In this document: in pieces, positions 1 to 7,916 of the stretch
Layout of the letters: the number at the start of each line of letters is the position of its first letter
Position numbering within the stretch: the first letter of the stretch is position 1
Source of the DNA: DAITQM01 sp039794245
GTDB lineage: Bacteria > Pseudomonadota > Gammaproteobacteria > Xanthomonadales > Wenzhouxiangellaceae
NCBI GenBank assembly: GCA_039794245.1
Contig: JBDIVS010000021.1
Span: forward strand, 1-50,858
Length of the DNA: 50,858 nt
Direction of reading: 5' to 3'
The notes under the pieces: model-generated
What the model saw: the letters and a program-made list of their open reading frames with translations, nothing else
Database searches by the model: none
What the model was told of the DNA's origin: nothing
Position numbers and translations under genes: made by a program

Positions 1-2
1 TC

Positions 3-113
3 AAGCGCAATTTTCCGCTGTTCATGCGCGAAATGGAGTTTCGGTTCAATCACCGTGATGATCCTGATGCCGTCAGTTACCTGTACAAAATACTAAAATC
101 GGGTCCGAATTAA
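3..113 (+). pseudogene. IS1595-family (ISXO2-like) transposase, C-terminal fragment
   Basis: The window opens inside a reading frame that ends with TAA at 111-113. The 36 residues include an EFRFNHR-type stretch followed by a short leucine/lysine tail, which resembles the C-terminus of DDE transposases of the IS1595/ISXO2 family. The 5' part lies outside the window, so it cannot be decided whether the element is intact or a remnant. No terminal inverted repeat could be recognised with certainty. A short direct repeat of GGTCCGA (at about 102-108 and 116-122) sits at its downstream edge. The family call is from memory of family motifs and is moderately sure. Confidence 0.55.
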
Positions 114-128
114 TGGTCCGATCCCTTA

Positions 129-134
129 TATAAT
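129..134 (+). promoter_or_regulatory. Candidate -10 box of pepN
   Basis: A perfect TATAAT inside TATATAATAA lies 37 nt before the pepN start and just after the transposase stop codon. The -35 position at 17 nt spacing falls in the IS-derived sequence and is a poor match (CGAATT). Transcription would begin near 141. The IS end may therefore contribute to pepN expression; this is inference. Confidence 0.35.
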
Positions 135-170
135 AACCGTTTCCGCAAGCCGCCCTGGGGGCGAGACGAG

Positions 171-2804
171 ATGGATCAAGCCGTACAACAGCACCTCACC
201 CGCCGCGATCAATACCAGCCACCGGCCTGGCGTTTGTTGCGCTGCGAGCTGGAATTCGACCTCGACGCCGAGCACACGCGGGTCGAAAGCCGCCTTTCGA
301 TCGAGCGCCCGGCGGCCGACGACGGCCGGCCGTTGCACCTCGATGCCGCCGGGCTTGAAATCGAACGGGTCGAGATCGACGGCCGGGTACTGGGTGAGGA
401 CGAGTACCGCCTGGAGCCCGAGCGGTTGACCTTGCACCGCTGCCCGGCGCTGGCCGTGGTGGGCGTGGTCAATATCCTGCGGCCGGTGCTCAATACCACC
501 CTCGAAGGACTGTTCCATTCGCGCGGCATCCTGCTTACCCAGTGCGAAGCGGAAGGGTTCCGTAAGATCACCTGCTATCCTGATCGCCCCGATGTGCTGG
601 CGCCGTTCAAGGTCACGCTGCGCGCCGACCGCGGGCGTTACCCGGTGCTGCTCAGCAACGGCAATCTCACGGCCGCCGGCGAATTGCCTGGCGGCCGCCA
701 TTTCACCGTGTGGGAAGATCCGTTTCCGAAGCCGAGTTACCTGTTCGCGCTGGTCGCCGGTGACCTGGCAGAACTCGCCGGCCGCTACACGACACGCTCG
801 GGCCGCGAGGTGCAACTGCGCATCTTTGCCGAAAACCGCGACGTGAACCGCCTGGCCCATGCGCTGGAGGCGCTCAGCGCGGCGATGCGCTGGGACGAGG
901 AGACCTACGGCCTGGAATACGACCTCGACGTTTATCACATCGTCGTCACCAACGATTTCAACATGGGGGCGATGGAAAATCGTTCACTGAACATCTTCAA
1001 CGCCAAATACGTGATCGCCGATCCGGCGACCGCAACCGACGAGGATTATCGGGCGATTTGGACGGTGATCGGCCACGAGTATTTCCATAACTGGACCGGT
1101 AACCGCGTGACCTGCCGCGATTGGTTCCAGTTGACCCTGAAAGAGGGGCTGACGGTTTACCGCGACCAGGAATTCACCGCCGACAGCTATTCCCGGCCGG
1201 TCGAACGCATCCGCCAGGCGCGCAATCTGCGCCGCATGCAGTTTCCGGAAGACGCCGGGCCGCTCGCCCACCCGATCCGGCCCGAGCAATATCTCGAGAT
1301 CGATAATTTCTACACCGCGACCGTTTACCGCAAAGGCGCCGAAGTCGTCCGCCTTTACGAGACGCTGCTCGGCAAGGACGGTTTTCGCCGCGGCCTCAAG
1401 CACTACCTGGAAAAAAACGACGGCCGGGCCGCGACCTGCGAGGATTTCCTCGCGGCGATGGGCGAAGCCAACGGCCGCGACCTTGGCGCCCTGCTGCGCT
1501 GGTACGAGACCGCCGGCACGCCCAGGCTGAAGGTCGAGACGCGTTATGACGCCGCCGCCCGGGCGCTGACGCTGCAATTGACCCAGACCCTGCCGGGCGA
1601 CGGTGGTGCCCTGCCGATCCCGCTGCGCCTGGCGCTGCTCGACGAGCGCGGCGGGAAGTTGCCGCTGCAGTTGGCCGGCGAGGCCGGGGCGGCGGGCGGC
1701 GAGCGGGTGTTGCTGTTCGACCGCGAAACCGCCCGCTACACCTTCATCAACGTTCCGGTCGCGCCGCTCATCTCGCTGCTGCGCGGGTTTTCGGCACCGG
1801 TGATCGTCGAGCGCGAAGGCGAACGCGAGGAACTGGCCCGCTTGTTGTTGCTCGACGACGACGGCTGCGCCCGCTTCGATGCCGCCCAGGGGATCTACCT
1901 CGATACCCTGCACAGCCTGGTCGAAGGCAGCGGGCAGTGCGGCGTCAATTTGATACTCGATCCGCTGGTGGTCAAAACGTGGCGGGCGCTGCTGCGTGAC
2001 GAGGCCGCCGATCCGGCACTGAGCGCCGAACTTCTGGCCTGGCCGACGCTCGCCGAGTTTGTCGAACAGATGAGCCCGGTCAAACTGGAAGCGGCTCACA
2101 AGTCGCTGACCTTCATCCACCGCAGTCTCGGGATGGCGCTAGAAACCGACTTGCTGGCCGTTTACCGGCGGTGCAATACCGGCGGCGGGCAGCACGACAG
2201 CCGGGCGGCGGGTTTACGCTGCCTGAAGAACCTCTGCCTGGAGACGCTCGTTGCCACCGGCGCTGAGCGGCACTGCGCGCTGGCCGAGGCGCAATACGAC
2301 AACGCGGCCAATTTCACCGATCGCCTCGCGGCCTTGAGCGCGCTGGCCGTGCAGCGGGCCCCGGGGGCGGCGGCGCGCCTGGCCGATTTCGCCGAACGTT
2401 ATCGCGAGCAGCCGCTGGTGATCGATAAATGGTTTGCGCTCCAGGCCCAGATTCCCGACCCCGAGCGGGTCGATCGCATCCTGGAGCTGATGGACCACCC
2501 GCTGTACCAGCCGCGCAATCCCAACCGGGTGCGCGCCTTGCTCGGCACCTTCGCGCAGGCCAACCCGGTCGCTTTCCACCACCCGGGCGGGGCGCCTTAC
2601 GCGTTGCTTGCCGAACAGGTGCTGGCCATCGACCAGGAAAATCCGCAACTTGCCGCCCGCCTGGTGACGGCGTTCAACCGCTGGCGCCATTTCGACGCTC
2701 ACCGCCAGGAGTTGATGCGCGGCCAGCTCGAACGCATCCGCTCGCAGCCCGGACTGTCGCCGGGCGTTCTGGAACTGGCCAGCAAGGCGCTGGCTGCCGG
2801 CTGA
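171..2804 (+). CDS. pepN: Aminopeptidase N (M1 zinc metallopeptidase)
   Basis: Cytoplasmic zinc aminopeptidase that trims N-terminal residues from peptides during protein turnover. The 877-residue product matches the usual length of the gammaproteobacterial enzyme (about 870). The exopeptidase motif GAMEN is at 266-270, the zinc motif HEYFH at 302-306, and the third zinc ligand is Glu325 in LKEGLT. All are shifted by five residues from the E. coli enzyme. The C-terminal half continues as the DUF3458 beta-sandwich and the helical cap typical of the PepN branch. The ATG start follows a purine-rich GAGACGAG stretch that is a weak ribosome binding site. The next gene is convergent, 18 nt away. 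High confidence. Confidence 0.97.
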   Translation: MDQAVQQHLTRRDQYQPPAWRLLRCELEFDLDAEHTRVESRLSIERPAADDGRPLHLDAAGLEIERVEIDGRVLGEDEYRLEPERLTLHRCPALAVVGVVNILRPVLNTTLEGLFHSRGILLTQCEAEGFRKITCYPDRPDVLAPFKVTLRADRGRYPVLLSNGNLTAAGELPGGRHFTVWEDPFPKPSYLFALVAGDLAELAGRYTTRSGREVQLRIFAENRDVNRLAHALEALSAAMRWDEETYGLEYDLDVYHIVVTNDFNMGAMENRSLNIFNAKYVIADPATATDEDYRAIWTVIGHEYFHNWTGNRVTCRDWFQLTLKEGLTVYRDQEFTADSYSRPVERIRQARNLRRMQFPEDAGPLAHPIRPEQYLEIDNFYTATVYRKGAEVVRLYETLLGKDGFRRGLKHYLEKNDGRAATCEDFLAAMGEANGRDLGALLRWYETAGTPRLKVETRYDAAARALTLQLTQTLPGDGGALPIPLRLALLDERGGKLPLQLAGEAGAAGGERVLLFDRETARYTFINVPVAPLISLLRGFSAPVIVEREGEREELARLLLLDDDGCARFDAAQGIYLDTLHSLVEGSGQCGVNLILDPLVVKTWRALLRDEAADPALSAELLAWPTLAEFVEQMSPVKLEAAHKSLTFIHRSLGMALETDLLAVYRRCNTGGGQHDSRAAGLRCLKNLCLETLVATGAERHCALAEAQYDNAANFTDRLAALSALAVQRAPGAAARLADFAERYREQPLVIDKWFALQAQIPDPERVDRILELMDHPLYQPRNPNRVRALLGTFAQANPVAFHHPGGAPYALLAEQVLAIDQENPQLAARLVTAFNRWRHFDAHRQELMRGQLERIRSQPGLSPGVLELASKALAAG

Positions 2805-2822
2805 CGCCGTCCAAAGGCGTAA

Positions 2823-3257
2823 TTACCAGGTAAACCGTTTGAGATTGTGCTCGGCGATGAAGCGGCCCGCCCGTTGCGCGGCGCGGTCGCAGCCGGTCGT
2901 GTCGTGCGGCAAGGTCAACATCTCGATAAAACCCAGCCCCACGCGGTTCATCTGGTCGATTGCCGCCTGATTCAGATCGGCACAGGCCTCAAGCAGTATT
3001 TTTTCGCGCTTGATGGCCCGGGTATAGAGGCCAGGGTCGGCCGTTTCCAATACCGGCAGGGCGTACATCAGGATGTCGGCGGCTTCGTTCTGGGCGCGAA
3101 AGACGGTTTCGACATAGTTGCGGAATTCCCGGCGGTCCATGATCTCGATGCTGCCGTGCCCCGGGCGGTACATCGGCAGTGTGCAGCCGGTGGTGGTGAG
3201 AACCGCGGCGAGAACCCCTACCGGAAGCAGCCGGCCGCGGCGTAAAACCCTGTGCAT
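2823..3257 (-). CDS. Putative lipoprotein, unknown function
   Basis: The 144-residue product starts with a basic n-region (RRGR), a hydrophobic stretch and a lipobox-like TTGC with Cys25, so it is probably a lipoprotein. The mature part is mostly helical by composition, with several Glu/Arg/Ala runs and one further Cys near the end (TTGCDRAAQ). No known domain was recognised. It lies 121 nt downstream of the glutaredoxin fusion on the same strand, so cotranscription is possible but not shown. It converges on pepN. The lipobox lacks the preferred Leu at -3, so lipidation is less sure than secretion. Confidence 0.6.
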   Translation of the reverse strand: MHRVLRRGRLLPVGVLAAVLTTTGCTLPMYRPGHGSIEIMDRREFRNYVETVFRAQNEAADILMYALPVLETADPGLYTRAIKREKILLEACADLNQAAIDQMNRVGLGFIEMLTLPHDTTGCDRAAQRAGRFIAEHNLKRFTW

Positions 3258-3378
3258 GGTTTCGCCTTGTCACGGTATATCGCGCCGGCGGTCGCTCGGC
3301 GTCTGACTGGCCAGGCAAGTGCCGGCATCCCGGTTACAGACCGGAAGCGGGCGGGTTGACGTGCAATTCGGGCCGTGG

Positions 3379-4320
3379 TCAGTGGCCCCCCGGGCCGTTC
3401 GGGACCAGATGGCCCGCCGCCTCGAGCCCGCCTTCCAGGTTGTACAACCGGGTGTAACCCTGGCGGCGGAAAAATTCCGCGGTCGCCCGGCTGCGCTGGC
3501 CGTGGGTGCAGAAAAATACCAATGGTGTGTCTTTGGGCAACGCCAGCAGGGCCGCGAGGTCGTCTTTCTCGCGCAGGGGACGGGAGTTGGGCACGGCCAG
3601 CGCGCCGGCTTCCGAGGCCGGCCGGGTATCGACCAGCACCAGGGCAGGCTCGGTGTGGCCGAGTTCGCCCAAGGCCGATGCCGTGATGTCCTTGACCGCC
3701 GGCGGCGCCAACGGCAGATCGATGACCAGGCCGCTTTCGTCCGCCGCCTGGCGCCAGTCGATCACCGCGCCTTCGGCCCTGGCCGCGCTGGCCGGGTCGA
3801 GCGCGACAGGCAGCGTCCCGGCCGGTGTGACAGCCTGGGCGAGAATGTCGCCGGCGCTGTTGTTGACCAGTGAAAAGCGCGGCTGCCAGTTGGCGTCGAT
3901 CTGTATTTTCAGCAGTGTGTCCGGGTATTCCGCCAGTGCTTCGGCGATGTGCGCCCGGGCGGCCTCGGTCACGGTGATCTTGGGCGGCGTCCGGCCGGGC
4001 GGCGGCAGGCCGAGTGCCTGGTGCAACTCGCCGCTGTGAAACATCGCGGTGACAATGTCGCAGCCGCCGATCAGTTGGCCGTCGATATAGAGCTGCGGGA
4101 TCGTCGGCCAGTCGCCGTATTCCTTGATGCCCTGGCGGATTTCCTCGTCGGCGAGCACATCGACGGTGTGGTAGTCGGGCAACAGGGTGTCGAGAATCTC
4201 GACGACGGCGGCGGAAAAACCGCAGCGCGGCAGGCGGCGGTCGCCTTTCATGAACAAAACGACGCGCTCGGCGGTAAGGATGGAGTCGATACGTTCGCGG
4301 GCGGACAAGGTCGTGGTCAT
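3379..4320 (-). CDS. Monothiol glutaredoxin / A-type-like / rhodanese fusion
   Basis: A three-domain protein of 313 residues. Residues 1-104 are a Grx4-type monothiol glutaredoxin with the CGFS active site (Cys33), the WPTIPQLYI cis-proline segment and GGCDI, the glutathione and [2Fe-2S] binding pieces. Residues about 112-207 resemble an IscA/ErpA A-type carrier domain by order of motifs (ITVTEAA start) but lack all three cluster-binding cysteines. Residues about 213-305 are a rhodanese domain with catalytic Cys271 in CTHGQRSR. A stand-alone GrxD delivers Fe-S clusters; the fusion suggests a link between cluster delivery and sulfane sulfur handling. Long Grx4 proteins with a rhodanese tail are known in some gammaproteobacteria, so the fusion is uncommon rather than unique. 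It lies 78 nt after the ParA gene. Confidence 0.88.
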   Translation of the reverse strand: MTTTLSARERIDSILTAERVVLFMKGDRRLPRCGFSAAVVEILDTLLPDYHTVDVLADEEIRQGIKEYGDWPTIPQLYIDGQLIGGCDIVTAMFHSGELHQALGLPPPGRTPPKITVTEAARAHIAEALAEYPDTLLKIQIDANWQPRFSLVNNSAGDILAQAVTPAGTLPVALDPASAARAEGAVIDWRQAADESGLVIDLPLAPPAVKDITASALGELGHTEPALVLVDTRPASEAGALAVPNSRPLREKDDLAALLALPKDTPLVFFCTHGQRSRATAEFFRRQGYTRLYNLEGGLEAAGHLVPNGPGGH

Positions 4321-4398
4321 GGGTTACCTGGTTGTAAAAATGTCAAAGATGCGGGGCGTGGGGCCGTTGTAGTAGATAGGGTCATGACTAATCCGGGT

Positions 4399-5040
4399 TC
4401 AACGCAGTGGGTGGCTGGCGCGGCTTGCCAGCCAGGCGATCAGCGGCTCCCATTCGTCCCAGTCCTGCCAGGCCTGCCAGGCGGGCAGATCGGCGATGCC
4501 AAGCCCGCGCTCGGCGGCCCTGATGTAGTTTTGCGTTTCGCGCAACTGGGCGACGATCGGAAAACGGAAACCATCGAGAAACCCCGACAATTCGCGATAC
4601 ACCAGCGTGCGCGTCTGGATGCGGTTGGCGACCAGGCCGACGCGCGTCTGTTTGCCGGTGATCGCCTTGAGCTGCAAGAGGTGTTCTAGGAAGCGCCAGG
4701 CGGCGCGCATGTCGATCGGTGACGGCACGACCGGCACGAGCAGCACGTCGGCACGGCGCAAGATGGCGCGCAGGGCATCGCCGTGCAGGGCCGCCGGGGT
4801 GTCGAGCAGTAGTACGTCGAGTTCGCCGGCCGCCGATCTTGTCGCTGCGTCGGGGGCAACTTCGCGGATCGGCGGATAGTCGCCGCCGCGGCTGTGCAGC
4901 CAGTCGCGCGCCGAGCGTTGCGGGTCGAGATCCTGCATGCCGACCCGCTGGCCGTCGTAAGCGAGGTGGGCGGCGAGACAGGTGGCGATCGTGGTTTTGC
5001 CGCACCCGCCTTTGGGGTTGGCGATAGCGATGGTGCGCAT
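4399..5040 (-). CDS. Orphan ParA/MinD-family P-loop ATPase
   Basis: The 213-residue protein begins with a deviant Walker A motif KGGCGKTT at residues 10-17, with the signature lysine Lys10 and Lys15, followed by the A-prime-like DLDPQRSA and the Walker B-like LLLDTPAAL. This is the layout of small ParA ATPases that position plasmids, chromosomes or protein cargos. No ParB, no parS-like repeats and no MinE or McdB-like partner are adjacent, so the cargo is unknown. The gene is 11 nt downstream of a lipoprotein gene and probably cotranscribed with it and with the thioesterase gene. It could serve a chemosensory array or a metabolic assembly, but nothing here proves that. Confidence 0.85.
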   Translation of the reverse strand: MRTIAIANPKGGCGKTTIATCLAAHLAYDGQRVGMQDLDPQRSARDWLHSRGGDYPPIREVAPDAATRSAAGELDVLLLDTPAALHGDALRAILRRADVLLVPVVPSPIDMRAAWRFLEHLLQLKAITGKQTRVGLVANRIQTRTLVYRELSGFLDGFRFPIVAQLRETQNYIRAAERGLGIADLPAWQAWQDWDEWEPLIAWLASRASHPLR

Positions 5041-5051
5041 CGTTGTACCTC

Positions 5052-5549
5052 CTATTCGGAGTCGAGATCGGGCAGTCCGGAGTGCAGCAGCCAGCGGTCG
5101 GTGGCCTTGTCCAGCAGCCAGTTCTGGCGGTAGAGGACGGTTCGCTCGTGGGCCGTGTTGAGATTGTAAAGCCGAAGTTCGACGACCTGGTTCACCATTT
5201 TGCCGTCATCGCTGACCACTGTGCTCCGTGTCCGGTAACTGCTGACCTGGTACTGCTGGAGGCGGCGCAGCTCGAGCGAACTGATCGGGTGGTCGGCGAG
5301 ATATTCAGGGTGGATGAAATCGAGCATCGCGTCATACTTGCCCCAGCGCACGAGATTTTCGAATTGGCGCATCGCCTCGTCGCGTTTCGTCACCTGCGAC
5401 GAGCCCAGACAGCCGGTGAGCAGCAGGGCGGCGGCCAGGGCCGGCAGCAATACCGGCCAGACGGCCAACAGCCAGGGAGCCGCCCCGAGATGGCACGCAG
5501 GCAAAGCCCCGGCGGGGCTAGCTTGAGGGGTGCAGTGAACGTGACGCAT
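5052..5549 (-). CDS. Conserved hypothetical lipoprotein
   Basis: The 165-residue product has a long hydrophobic stretch ending in the lipobox LTGC (Cys47 from the chosen ATG). The n-region of about 25 residues before the hydrophobic core is unusually long, so the true start could be further inside, for example at a TTG codon; another ATG lies 36 nt upstream. The mature domain (about 115 residues, ending RWLLHSGLPDLDSE) looks like a small alpha/beta fold of the NTF2 kind, with alternating polar and hydrophobic residues in its second half, but this is only a guess from pattern. It overlaps the end of the thioesterase gene and sits 11 nt before parA. Confidence 0.7.
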   Translation of the reverse strand: MRHVHCTPQASPAGALPACHLGAAPWLLAVWPVLLPALAAALLLTGCLGSSQVTKRDEAMRQFENLVRWGKYDAMLDFIHPEYLADHPISSLELRRLQQYQVSSYRTRSTVVSDDGKMVNQVVELRLYNLNTAHERTVLYRQNWLLDKATDRWLLHSGLPDLDSE

Positions 5550-6048
5550 CGGTTTTTCCTCTGTCCGCCGCGGCGAGCAACGCATAGCTTGCGGTCATCG
5601 TTGCCGCCGGCGGGGCCGGAAACAGCGCCGGCTCGAGGGTGACCGTGGCCCGGCCGCGGCGGTTGAAAGCGGCGACGCAGCGGGCCCATGCGTCGGGGGC
5701 GAGCCACGGGCAATGGGCGCTGAAATCCCGGTCAACCGCGCGATGATAACGGATTTGGCAGTCGCGGATGACGATATCGGCCTGAAGGCCGCTCTGCCGG
5801 GCGTGCAACCAGCAGACGGCCCAGCCGGCGAGGATCAGTGTGCTCGCCAGGGCACCGCCGAAGGCGGTTCGTTTGTCGTTGTGATTACCGGTGAGCGGGG
5901 CGGTTAGAATAAGGCCGCCCATATCGTGCGACTCCGCGACCAGGCGCATCGCGCCAGCCAATGGAATGTGCGCCGCCAGGTAGGCGTTGAGCGCCGCGAT
6001 TTCCTCGCCGGCCGGTGCCGTGAAGGCCCTCTCATTGATTGCATTCAT
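5518..6048 (-). CDS. YiiD-type thioesterase domain protein
   Basis: The 176-residue protein matches the C-terminal hot-dog thioesterase domain found in E. coli YiiD (FabY) and in stand-alone gammaproteobacterial proteins. The visible signature is the stretch around residues 50-70 with LTGNHNDKRTAFGG, whose Asn/Asp and Gly residues form the presumed active site, followed by the amphipathic helix LASTLILAGW. The natural substrate of the stand-alone family is not firmly known; acyl-CoA or acyl-ACP is likely. The start ATG at 6048 opens a small minus-strand operon with the lipoprotein and ParA. It is divergent from the MFS gene, whose start lies only 51 nt away, so the promoters must be back to back. 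Confidence 0.8.
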   Translation of the reverse strand: MNAINERAFTAPAGEEIAALNAYLAAHIPLAGAMRLVAESHDMGGLILTAPLTGNHNDKRTAFGGALASTLILAGWAVCWLHARQSGLQADIVIRDCQIRYHRAVDRDFSAHCPWLAPDAWARCVAAFNRRGRATVTLEPALFPAPPAATMTASYALLAAADRGKTDASRSLHPSS

Positions 6049-6099
6049 CGCGTTGCATCATAGCAATAACACCGGCCCGATTGGGCAGCGGGCCGCCTG

Positions 6100-7401
6100 A
6101 TGCCGGCGCCCCGCCCGCCGCTGCCGTTGATCGCCCGCGCCCTGGTGCCCCGCGAATTGGCCAGTTGGGGGCTGATTTCGGTCGCCCTGGCCGCGGTCGA
6201 AGGCGGGGTGATGGGCGTTCTGGTCAAAAACGTCTTCGCCGCCAGCGCGCCGCCGCTGGCCGTCAATATCGCCGTCGCGGCGGTCAGCGGCGCGCCAGCG
6301 TTCGCCAATCTCGCCAGTTTCGTTTTTGCTGCGCTGAGCGAGGGGCGCGACAAGATCGTCTGGTTGAGCCGTCTTCTCGCCCTAACCGCACTCGGCCTGG
6401 TTCCGGTCGCCCTGGCCAGCCGCTCGCCGGGCGGGTTGCTGTTGCTCACTGCCGGGGTCGTCGTGGCGCGGGTCAGTTGGTCGGGAGCGATCACGATCCG
6501 CGCCGCGGTCTGGCGGGCCAATTTCCCACGCCCGGTCCGGGCCCGGATCACAGCGCGGATGACCACGCTGTCGTCACTGGTGATCGCATCGGTCAGCGGG
6601 CTGATCGGCCTGGCGCTCGAACACTCGGACCGGATGTTCCGCCCGGTCTGGCTGCTCGCCGCGCTCGCCGGTTTGGCCGGGGCCGGCGTTTACCGGCGGG
6701 CCCGGGTCCGGCGCCATCGCGTGTTGTTGCGCGACGAGCGGCGGCTGCATGGCGGCGCGGCCCTCGGCGGGCGGCTTCGGCGGTTTGCCGGGGTGTTGCG
6801 CCAGGATCGCGAATTCCGCGACTACATGATCGGCATGTTCATTTTTGGCGGCGGCAATCTAATGGTGACCGCGCCTTTGATCGTGTTGCTGAACGATGCG
6901 CTGGGCTTGGCGCGCGTCTCCCAGGTGCTGATCACCTCGACCGCCCCACTGCTGGCGCTGGCCATCAGCGTGCCGTTCTGGGCCCGGCTGCTCGACCGCC
7001 AGCACATCATCGACTACCGCGCCCGGCAGAGCTGGTTCTATGTCGCCTCGATCGTCGCTTTCGCCGCCGGGGTGATCGCCGGGCAGGCCGCTTTATTGTG
7101 GCTCGGCGGCGTGTTGCAGGGCGTGGCCTACGCCGGCGGTAATCTCGGCTGGAACCTCGGCCACAACGATTTCAGCCAGGATCATGACGCCACGACCTAT
7201 ATGGGGGTGCACGTCACGTTGACCGGCATCCGCGGGCTGGTGATGCCGCCGCTCGGCATTTTATTCTACGAATGGTTGGAGTGGTGGGCGCCGGGCGCCG
7301 GGCGCTTTGCGCTGCTGTTGCCGCTGGCGTTGTCGGCGGCCGGCGCGGCGTGGTTCGTCAAATTGCATTGCCGGCGGCTGGCTGCCGGCCGGGCCGGCTG
7401 A
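6100..7401 (+). CDS. MFS transporter
   Basis: A 433-residue integral membrane protein with roughly twelve hydrophobic segments interrupted by a basic cytoplasmic loop near residue 200 (RRARVRRHRVLLRDERR), the usual central loop of the major facilitator superfamily. It starts with a short polar N-terminus and ATG at 6100. No substrate-defining motif was recognised. Residues such as GGNLGWNLGHNDF near 345 are unusual for sugar or drug carriers and may help to place it by homology search. It is divergent from the thioesterase operon and convergent with the chemosensory cluster; the 35-nt gap to chpC has no clear terminator. Confidence 0.8.
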   Translation: MPAPRPPLPLIARALVPRELASWGLISVALAAVEGGVMGVLVKNVFAASAPPLAVNIAVAAVSGAPAFANLASFVFAALSEGRDKIVWLSRLLALTALGLVPVALASRSPGGLLLLTAGVVVARVSWSGAITIRAAVWRANFPRPVRARITARMTTLSSLVIASVSGLIGLALEHSDRMFRPVWLLAALAGLAGAGVYRRARVRRHRVLLRDERRLHGGAALGGRLRRFAGVLRQDREFRDYMIGMFIFGGGNLMVTAPLIVLLNDALGLARVSQVLITSTAPLLALAISVPFWARLLDRQHIIDYRARQSWFYVASIVAFAAGVIAGQAALLWLGGVLQGVAYAGGNLGWNLGHNDFSQDHDATTYMGVHVTLTGIRGLVMPPLGILFYEWLEWWAPGAGRFALLLPLALSAAGAAWFVKLHCRRLAAGRAG

Positions 7402-7436
7402 ACGGTTGCGCCTGAAAATGGCGGGCGAGAGAGGGT

Positions 7437-7913
7437 TCAATGGGCGGTGATCGGCAGGGCGCCATAGGCCGCATGGGCGATCAGTTGCGCCGTGCGGTCG
7501 AGGTCGGGAACGATGACCTCGCGTTCCTGAAGGATGGCGCGGGCCAGCATGCCGATGTTCACTTCAGCATCGGGTATGGCGACCAGGTTCGCGGCATTGA
7601 CCGAGGTCAGTTGCGGAAATCCCTGAGTGAGGATGCCGAAATACGGCATCCGGTCGCCGCCGGTGAGGGCCTTCAATACCGCGACGCGGGCCTGCCCGGT
7701 CGGTTCGGCACCGGTCAGGCGGGTGAGCACCGCCCAGGCGACGACCGGAACCTCCCAGCCGTGCCAGATCGTCGTGCCGAGCAGCCAATCGGGGGCATCG
7801 GTGATGGGGGTAAGGTCGCCGAGGGCGATGACTTCGGCGACCGCGGCATTCGGCAGCAATAAGCTGGCATTGCTCACCGGGACCAGTATGCTGCGGATCT
7901 CACTGTCGTTCAT
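7437..7913 (-). CDS. chpC: CheW-like coupling protein, ChpC type
   Basis: A 158-residue CheW-domain protein, the last gene of the Chp cluster. It starts with the family's SILVPVSNASLLLPNAAVAEV strand pattern (the adaptor fold that docks on the histidine kinase) and contains the GTTIWHGWEVPVV turn. It is separated from chpA by only 3 nt, so the two are translated from one message. By position it corresponds to ChpC of Pseudomonas aeruginosa, a second CheW-like adaptor that couples additional receptors to ChpA. The first CheW, PilI, lies upstream of pilJ. Confidence 0.85.
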   Translation of the reverse strand: MNDSEIRSILVPVSNASLLLPNAAVAEVIALGDLTPITDAPDWLLGTTIWHGWEVPVVAWAVLTRLTGAEPTGQARVAVLKALTGGDRMPYFGILTQGFPQLTSVNAANLVAIPDAEVNIGMLARAILQEREVIVPDLDRTAQLIAHAAYGALPITAH

Positions 7914-7916
7914 CGC

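Noticed and set aside
7402..7436. GCCGGCC/GGCCGGC symmetry between the MFS and chpC genes
   Set aside because: No T-run follows on either strand and the stem lies inside the MFS end; not called as terminator.
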